Shown here: one piece after another, positions 59,037 to 64,000 of the stretch
How the letters are laid out: each line of letters starts with the position of its first letter
How positions within the stretch are numbered: the first letter of the stretch is position 1
NCBI RefSeq assembly: GCF_000613725.1
Contig: NZ_BAJN01000003.1
Coordinates: forward strand, 62,001 to 126,000
Direction of reading: 5' to 3'
DNA length: 64,000 nucleotides
DNA from: Hoylesella pleuritidis JCM 14110
GTDB taxonomy: Bacteria > Bacteroidota > Bacteroidia > Bacteroidales > Bacteroidaceae
The notes under the pieces: model-generated
Told to the model about the DNA's origin: nothing
Seen by the model: only the letters and a program-made list of their open reading frames with translations
The model's database searches: none
Program-made: the position numbers and the translations under genes

Positions 59037-59108
59037 GGTGGATTCATCTAACGGTTAGGATACAAGATTCTCAATCTTGGCATAGGGGTTCGATTCCCCT
59101 ATCCACTA
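59037..59108 (+). tRNA. tRNA-Glu (anticodon CTC)
   Basis: 72 nt. Acceptor GGTGGAT/ATCCACT (terminal G-T pair), D-arm ATCT/GGAT, anticodon arm CAAGA-TTCTCAA-TCTTG, T-arm AGGGG-TTCGATT-CCCCT, discriminator A. 25 bp after tRNA-Ser and probably in the same transcript. Confidence 0.92.
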
Positions 59109-59220
59109 CTAAGATGCTTTGTAAATCTTTGATTTACAAAGCATCTTATTTGGTAGAATATAGAAAAAATGAAAAAGACAGAAAACAATTTGATATTTGC
59201 AAAAGAATTTGCATAAAAGT

Positions 59221-60248
59221 TCATTCCTTATTCAAAGAATCCTTAGAATAATTTTCGGTTACGGCATTGATATTCCGCATTAACCCTGTATATTTGGCAC
59301 GCTTAACGGCACTGCCTTTAAATAGTTTTCGATATTCCTCTTCGGTGAGCTGGCGCCACTTATCACGCGTCATTGCAAGGAGTTCAGGCTTGGGTTGTAG
59401 TTCGGGAACCGTTGTCGGCGGGGCATTGCGATTCCACGGACAAGCCGATTGACAACAGTCGCACCCATAAATAGTATTTCCCATCGCCGTAGAAACTGCC
59501 GAAGAAAGCGGTCCCCTATTCTCAATGGTTTGATAAGAAAGGCACTTCTCTGCATCGAAAAGTGCCGGTACACCGGCTGAAATATCGCTGTGAGACCCTA
59601 AAGCTCGGGTTGGACAAGCATCGATGCACTTGTAGCAGGTACCGCATCTGTTTGGAATCGGTGTGTCATAAACCAACTCAATATCTATGAAAAGCTCACC
59701 GAGAACGAACATACTGCCGGCTTTGGGGATAATCAGCTGATGATTTCGCCCCGTCCATCCCAACCCCGCACGTTCTGCCCAATATCGTTCCAAGATAGGG
59801 GCACTATCACAAAAGGCACGATAATGCGGCCTATCTTCTTGCGAAATATCGTTTATCGCCGGATGCTTAACAGACTCTTGCATTACGAGCGGCTGTAAAC
59901 CGAAGTGTGCTGCAAGCTGATGCAGCTTCTCTTTTACAACGTCGTGATAGTCTGCTCCATAGGCATAGCTTGCCAATTGCAATTCACCGGGGGGAATATG
60001 CTGGGCCGGCGCATAGTTGAGTGCAACGCAAACGATAGATTTTACACCGTCCATCAATAAACGCGGATCAAGTCGTTTGTCTATATAATTGCCCATATAA
60101 GTCATCCCGGCATTACCTCCGACATCAAGCCAACGCCTTACATGCGCAGCAACTTCATCTGCCACGGGTTCAGCTCGGGCTATTCCGCAAGCAAAAAAGC
60201 CGAGACGCAGAGCTCGGCTTTGATTTCATTCGAAAGTTTTAAACGCAT
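59221..60248 (-). CDS. queG: Epoxyqueuosine reductase (N-terminal frameshift)
   Basis: Last step of queuosine synthesis: reduces epoxyqueuosine in tRNA, using cobalamin and two [4Fe-4S] clusters. Cluster motifs CGTCYKCIDACP and CDCCQSACPWN are present, as is the substrate-side SWERYWAERAGLGWTGRN-like segment. The open frame as it stands begins at a GTG (60165), but family-typical sequence continues upstream: ALRLGFFACGIARAEP in the same frame, then MRLKLSNEIKAE in the next frame, starting at ATG 60248. One A added near 60214 joins them into about 342 residues. That start overlaps the deacetylase gene by 23 bp. Confidence 0.9.
60196..60221 (-). terminator. Terminator-like hairpin inside the queG 5' end
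   Basis: Perfect 9-bp stem AAAGCCGAG/CTCGGCTTT, 8-nt loop, followed on the minus strand by three more T. It lies just past the deacetylase stop but within the queG coding start, and includes the site of the apparent queG frameshift. Confidence 0.6.
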
Positions 60249-60837
60249 ATCCTTGTTCTTTCAACCATCTCAGAGCCTCGGGCAAAGCATAGTGTAGCTT
60301 GTCGATACTCTTTAATGAGTCGTGGAAAGTAATAATCGAACCGTTTCGGGTATATCGTTTCACATTGTTAAGGACGTCTTCCGCCGTCATCCATTTGGAG
60401 TAATCGCGTGTCACGAGATCCCACATCACGATACGATATTTACGTCCCAACCACGCATATTGACTTAATCGCATCCATCCGTGAGGCGGACGAAAGAGGT
60501 TGGTGTGCAACAGCAAATTGGCTTTTTCTGCATTGGCACTGTACGTTCGGATGGTATGGCGAGCTCCGCCAATGTGGTTATATGTGTGGTTTCCCACTCG
60601 ATGGCCCGCTGCAACAATCTGTTCGAAGAGCTCGGGATGCTTGCGCACATTGTCTCCCACCATAAAGAAGGTAGCCCGGGCATCGTATTCAGCCAGCGTA
60701 CGGAGCAGAAATGGCGTCGACTCCGGTATCGGCCCGTCGTCAAAAGTAAGGTAAACCGAATGGTCATTCCTATCCATTCGCCACGTCGCTCGGGGATAAA
60801 GCCAACGCAGCCAGATGCTCGGTTGCTCAATTATCAT
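60226..60837 (-). CDS. Polysaccharide deacetylase (NodB-like) family protein
   Basis: Removes acetyl groups from a cell-wall or surface glycan (CE4 fold). About 203 residues, with the NodB motifs YLTFDDGP (metal Asp pair), HRVGNHTYNH (His ligands), LFRPPHGW and ITFHDS. Start MIIEQPSIWLRWLYP at 60837, 7 bp past the upstream stop, is preferred to a GTG eleven codons earlier that would overlap it. No clear signal peptide; the hydrophobic start may anchor it. Confidence 0.92.
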   Translation of the reverse strand: MIIEQPSIWLRWLYPRATWRMDRNDHSVYLTFDDGPIPESTPFLLRTLAEYDARATFFMVGDNVRKHPELFEQIVAAGHRVGNHTYNHIGGARHTIRTYSANAEKANLLLHTNLFRPPHGWMRLSQYAWLGRKYRIVMWDLVTRDYSKWMTAEDVLNNVKRYTRNGSIITFHDSLKSIDKLHYALPEALRWLKEQGYAFKTFE

Positions 60838-60844
60838 CCGCTTT

Positions 60845-63800
60845 CTACTTTCGTTCGGGGGGAATACCACCCTTGTCGAGATACTGTTTGTAAAGTATTT
60901 CCACCTCTTTGGTCATTCTATCACCCATTTTCTTGTCTACCATTTGAGCAATGCCACAGAGCTGGTGCATCACGTAAAATTGTGTGAGACAGTCGTTCAT
61001 TGACTCAGTGAAGCGTCCGCCCCAAAGTGACAGATACCACTGAGCGTATTGCCTACTATTAGTCCAAAGGGCATTGAGCACTTCCGTGGCTTTGGCTTTC
61101 CGTCCGAGAAAAGCATAAGCACGTGCAATGTCGGCCCCACCACTCATATAAGTCATTGGGATGTTATAAATAGGAAGCACTCGTTCGGCCTTTTGCAACA
61201 CGCGTAAAGCTTTAGCATCCTGATGTTCGGCAATGAGTTGCAAAGCTAATTGCCCCATCAAGCGGCGATGGGTATAGCACATTCGCATCACTGTCTCGTC
61301 AATATAAAGCCCCTTTTGTTCTAACCCGCCGTAGCGATAGCGAGTCATCACGTTGCGATAGGTCTTTTCTGTATCGAAGTTTTTAGCTCCCGGCTTGTTC
61401 GTTGTAAACGGACTGATGCGGTTGGCAAGTCCTTCTTGGATAAAGTTATCGCCCAGATTCATATAATTTTCTTCACCAACGGTAAGCGCAACATATATCG
61501 GGCGCGTCCAGTTGCACTGCGAAATCATTTCCAACATCATCAGATCGCCTTTACCAAGCGCGCTCTTTCCGGCAAGCGAAATCACCATTCGATCGGGAAT
61601 AGAATCGCTGGCCATCATCATTCCGCTACGTTTCACGGCTGCTTTATCAATCGTGACATAAACTGTGTCGGTAGGAATAAAGTGCATCGAAGCATCTTTT
61701 GAGCGTACCCAATACTTCAAAATATTCTTCAATTCAAACGGATTATCTCCAAATTGAGCTTTGGCCTGGGCCGGATTTTGTTTGTAAAAGTCAAGCAATT
61801 GCTGTTTGGCTTGCGGCTGAATCTCTACATAATCGTTGACTCCTCCAACATATTCGAGTCGTGGCCAAGTAATAGGGACGGACGGCGAATCGTAAGCTGG
61901 GCGCCGCATTTGGTCGATATACCAATCCGTTTGCAGATAACTGAGGTTGCAGACACGTGCATCCGTGCGTTTTCCTTCTACGTCTTGGTTATACCAAAGC
62001 GGGAAAGTGTCATTGTCGCCGTTGGTGAAGATGATGGGATTACCCTTGTCTTGAAGCGTCATCAGATAATTCTGACCAAAGTCACGACACATATAACGAC
62101 CGCTGCGGTCGTGATCGTCCCACGTCTGCGATACCATCTGAATCGGCACCAACAAGCAGAGCAATGCCACAATAGCCGACACCACGGTGCCTTCTACTTT
62201 GAATCGCTTCTTGATCATATCGAGAATGGCTGCTACACCAATGCCACACCAAATTGCAAAAGCGTAGAACGAAGCAGCATAAGCATAATCTCGCTCACGA
62301 GGTTGCTGCGGCGTCTGGTTCAAATAGATAACAATGGCCAATCCGGTCATAAAGAAGAGGAAGAAGACCACCCAGAACTGACGAATACCTCGGCGTCCGC
62401 GGAAAGCTTGCCAGAACAAACCGATGATACCAAGTAGCAATGGCAAGCAATAGAATACATTATGTCCTTTATTGTTTTTGAGTTCGTCAGGCAGCTTACT
62501 TTGATCTCCCAAACGAAGATTGTCAATGAAAGGGATACCCGACAGCCAGTTGCCATGCTCTAATTCGCCATTGCTCTGAATGTCGTTCTGTCTTCCTGCG
62601 AAGTTCCACATAAAGTAACGCCAATACATAAAGTTGCATTGGTAAGAGATAAAAAACAGCAGATTGTCTGTTTGCGATGGTACTTTAACCGTCATTTGCT
62701 CGCCGCAACGGTCGTAAGGGACCTCTGTTCCGTCTACGCCTCCCATAATATCTTCGTAAGCCCCGCGATGAGCAGCATCATACATACGCGGGAACAGCAT
62801 ATTCTGAGCATATACGTATTTGTCTTTATGTCCCACGACGATATATCGATCAGGCTCATTAGCAGAGGCCTTTTCTTTGCGCTGATAGATGGGAGCACCT
62901 TCTTTCCGACGCGGTTTACAGATATTGCCCTCTACATCCAATTGTACTTGCGAGGTGTAAGCAGGCCCATAAAACAGCGGCCGATCGCCATATTGATCAC
63001 GACTGAGATAATTTCCGAGCGTGAAAATATCTTCCGGCGAGTTCTGATCCATTGGAGTATTGGCTGAAGAACGAATCACAATCAGCGCATAAGTGGAATA
63101 ACCGATCATCAACATCAGCATACAAAGCAATGCCGTATTCTTGATACGCGACGAAACAACAGCTACCCGCTTCTTGTCAACCACTCGTTTGTAGTTCAAT
63201 ACGAACCACAACAGAGCTAAAACAATTACTCCGATTACTACCGCCGACCAGCCATAACCGTAAAAAGGGATGCCGAGCATAGCCACAGAAGCGATAAAAG
63301 CAATATTTTCTCGCCGCTCACTGCGCAACGTGTAAGTTTCGTAAATCGCCCAAATTACCACACTCGCAAGCAGGATAATATACACAATCTCGCCCGTATT
63401 GAATGGACAACCGAGATAATTAACGAACAACAACTCGAACCATCCACCCACAGTGATAATGCCGGGCACAACACCGTAAAGCACAGCAGCTACGAGCAAG
63501 AACGAGATAAGCAAAGCCACGAGCGATCCCTTCAGCTCAATCTCGGGGTATTTACGATAAACAAACACCAAGACGATGGCCGGAATGCACAGCAAATTCA
63601 ATAGATGCACACCGATAGAAAGCCCTGTCATATAGGTAATCAACACCAGCCAGCGGTCGCTGTGAGGCTCGTCGGCGTGGTCTTCCCATTTCAGGATGAG
63701 CCAAAACACAATGGCTGTGAAAGCCGAAGAATAAGCATATACCTCGCCTTCGACGGCCGAAAACCAAAACGTATCACTGAAAGCATAAATCAATGCACCT

Positions 63801-64000
63801 ACCATTCCCGAGGCTTCAATGGCAATCAGCTTGCCCATTGTTAGTGCATCCCAGTTTTTTAAGATCAGTTTGCGCGTAAGATGCGTTATCGACCAGAACA
63901 GAAACAGAATAGTTGTGGCACTGAGCAGCGCACTCATCATATTCACCATACGAGCTACCTGCGATGCGTCACTGGCAAACTGCGAGAATAAGTTAGCTGT
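60845..64000 (-). CDS. DUF2723-family multispanning membrane protein (5' end beyond window)
   Basis: At least 1051 residues, with the true N-terminus outside the window (the frame is open to 64000, and ATG 63949 is internal by family comparison: ASQVARMVNMMSALLSATTILFLFW). The N-terminal half has about 12 helices of the DUF2723 plan (GEVYAYSSAFTAIVFWLILKWEDHAD; GLSIGVHLLNLLCIPAI), related to membrane glycosyltransferases of the GT-C kind; the C-terminal half is soluble with TPR-like helices near the end. Probably a lipid-linked sugar transferase in protein or surface glycosylation; the function is inferred from fold only. The gene precedes the deacetylase by 7 bp. Confidence 0.9.
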   Translation of the reverse strand, partial: TANLFSQFASDASQVARMVNMMSALLSATTILFLFWSITHLTRKLILKNWDALTMGKLIAIEASGMVGALIYAFSDTFWFSAVEGEVYAYSSAFTAIVFWLILKWEDHADEPHSDRWLVLITYMTGLSIGVHLLNLLCIPAIVLVFVYRKYPEIELKGSLVALLISFLLVAAVLYGVVPGIITVGGWFELLFVNYLGCPFNTGEIVYIILLASVVIWAIYETYTLRSERRENIAFIASVAMLGIPFYGYGWSAVVIGVIVLALLWFVLNYKRVVDKKRVAVVSSRIKNTALLCMLMLMIGYSTYALIVIRSSANTPMDQNSPEDIFTLGNYLSRDQYGDRPLFYGPAYTSQVQLDVEGNICKPRRKEGAPIYQRKEKASANEPDRYIVVGHKDKYVYAQNMLFPRMYDAAHRGAYEDIMGGVDGTEVPYDRCGEQMTVKVPSQTDNLLFFISYQCNFMYWRYFMWNFAGRQNDIQSNGELEHGNWLSGIPFIDNLRLGDQSKLPDELKNNKGHNVFYCLPLLLGIIGLFWQAFRGRRGIRQFWVVFFLFFMTGLAIVIYLNQTPQQPRERDYAYAASFYAFAIWCGIGVAAILDMIKKRFKVEGTVVSAIVALLCLLVPIQMVSQTWDDHDRSGRYMCRDFGQNYLMTLQDKGNPIIFTNGDNDTFPLWYNQDVEGKRTDARVCNLSYLQTDWYIDQMRRPAYDSPSVPITWPRLEYVGGVNDYVEIQPQAKQQLLDFYKQNPAQAKAQFGDNPFELKNILKYWVRSKDASMHFIPTDTVYVTIDKAAVKRSGMMMASDSIPDRMVISLAGKSALGKGDLMMLEMISQCNWTRPIYVALTVGEENYMNLGDNFIQEGLANRISPFTTNKPGAKNFDTEKTYRNVMTRYRYGGLEQKGLYIDETVMRMCYTHRRLMGQLALQLIAEHQDAKALRVLQKAERVLPIYNIPMTYMSGGADIARAYAFLGRKAKATEVLNALWTNSRQYAQWYLSLWGGRFTESMNDCLTQFYVMHQLCGIAQMVDKKMGDRMTKEVEILYKQYLDKGGIPPERK

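Overview
The window looks like a chromosome segment from a Bacteroidales bacterium, most likely Prevotella-like. The reasons are: a SusC/SusD pair; promoters of the Bacteroidetes form TTTG-N19/20-TAnnTTTG (seven good examples); serine-type DPP4 and DPP5 peptidases; the gene orders pyrG-yidC and purF-carA-carB and serC-serA-DUF1015; and families typical of the order (DUF4836, DUF6452, DUF6048, DUF2723, DUF4199). No phage, transposase, integrase, CRISPR array or rRNA gene was seen. Three tRNA genes are present. The species assignment is inference.

Layout. 1-14,100 is almost entirely on the minus strand: a GH2 glycosidase (cut by the left edge), a NagB-like/PIG-L fusion, nagB, susD, susC and dpp4, which suggests uptake and breakdown of amino-sugar glycans and peptides. 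14,200-16,000 holds a radical SAM gene and a GldB-like lipoprotein gene, convergent. 16,400-23,700 is the plus-strand series pyrG, yidC, dpp5 and an MFS transporter, closed by a terminator. 23,740-32,020 has an orphan FecCD permease and an AraC regulator, divergent from a complete TolC/HlyD/ABC drug-efflux type operon. 32,350-36,770 has DUF4199, a membrane glycosyltransferase, two envelope proteins, ApbE and a Crp-like regulator. 36,900-46,380 carries (minus) a glycosyltransferase with mtaB, and purF-carA-carB, with a tiny highly biased lipoprotein gene on the plus strand between them. 46,500-51,700 has an orphan Wza-like lipoprotein, then serC-serA-DUF1015-yigZ. 51,750-59,110 has tRNA genes flanking a nucleoside transporter, DUF151, rsmE, DUF4836 and an ABC exporter. 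59,220-64,000 (minus) is DUF2723, a polysaccharide deacetylase and queG.

Two properties cut across the window. First, nine genes (susD, dpp4, both efflux ATPase genes, the second efflux permease, a glycosyltransferase, the Crp-like regulator, carA and queG) are each interrupted by a net -1 frameshift, always repairable by adding one base, mostly to a short homopolymer; there are no in-place nonsense mutations. This looks much more like base-calling indels than gene decay, and these genes are annotated as single frameshifted CDSs. Second, seven intergenic regions contain contiguous, strongly diverged arrays with an exact 22-bp period, built around TTAACsGTTAA dyads, and one further region shows a 41-bp period. 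These arrays, plus a cluster of hairpins with complementary loops at 58.5-58.6 kb and a fusion protein whose NagB domain has lost its catalytic residues, are the most interesting observations here.
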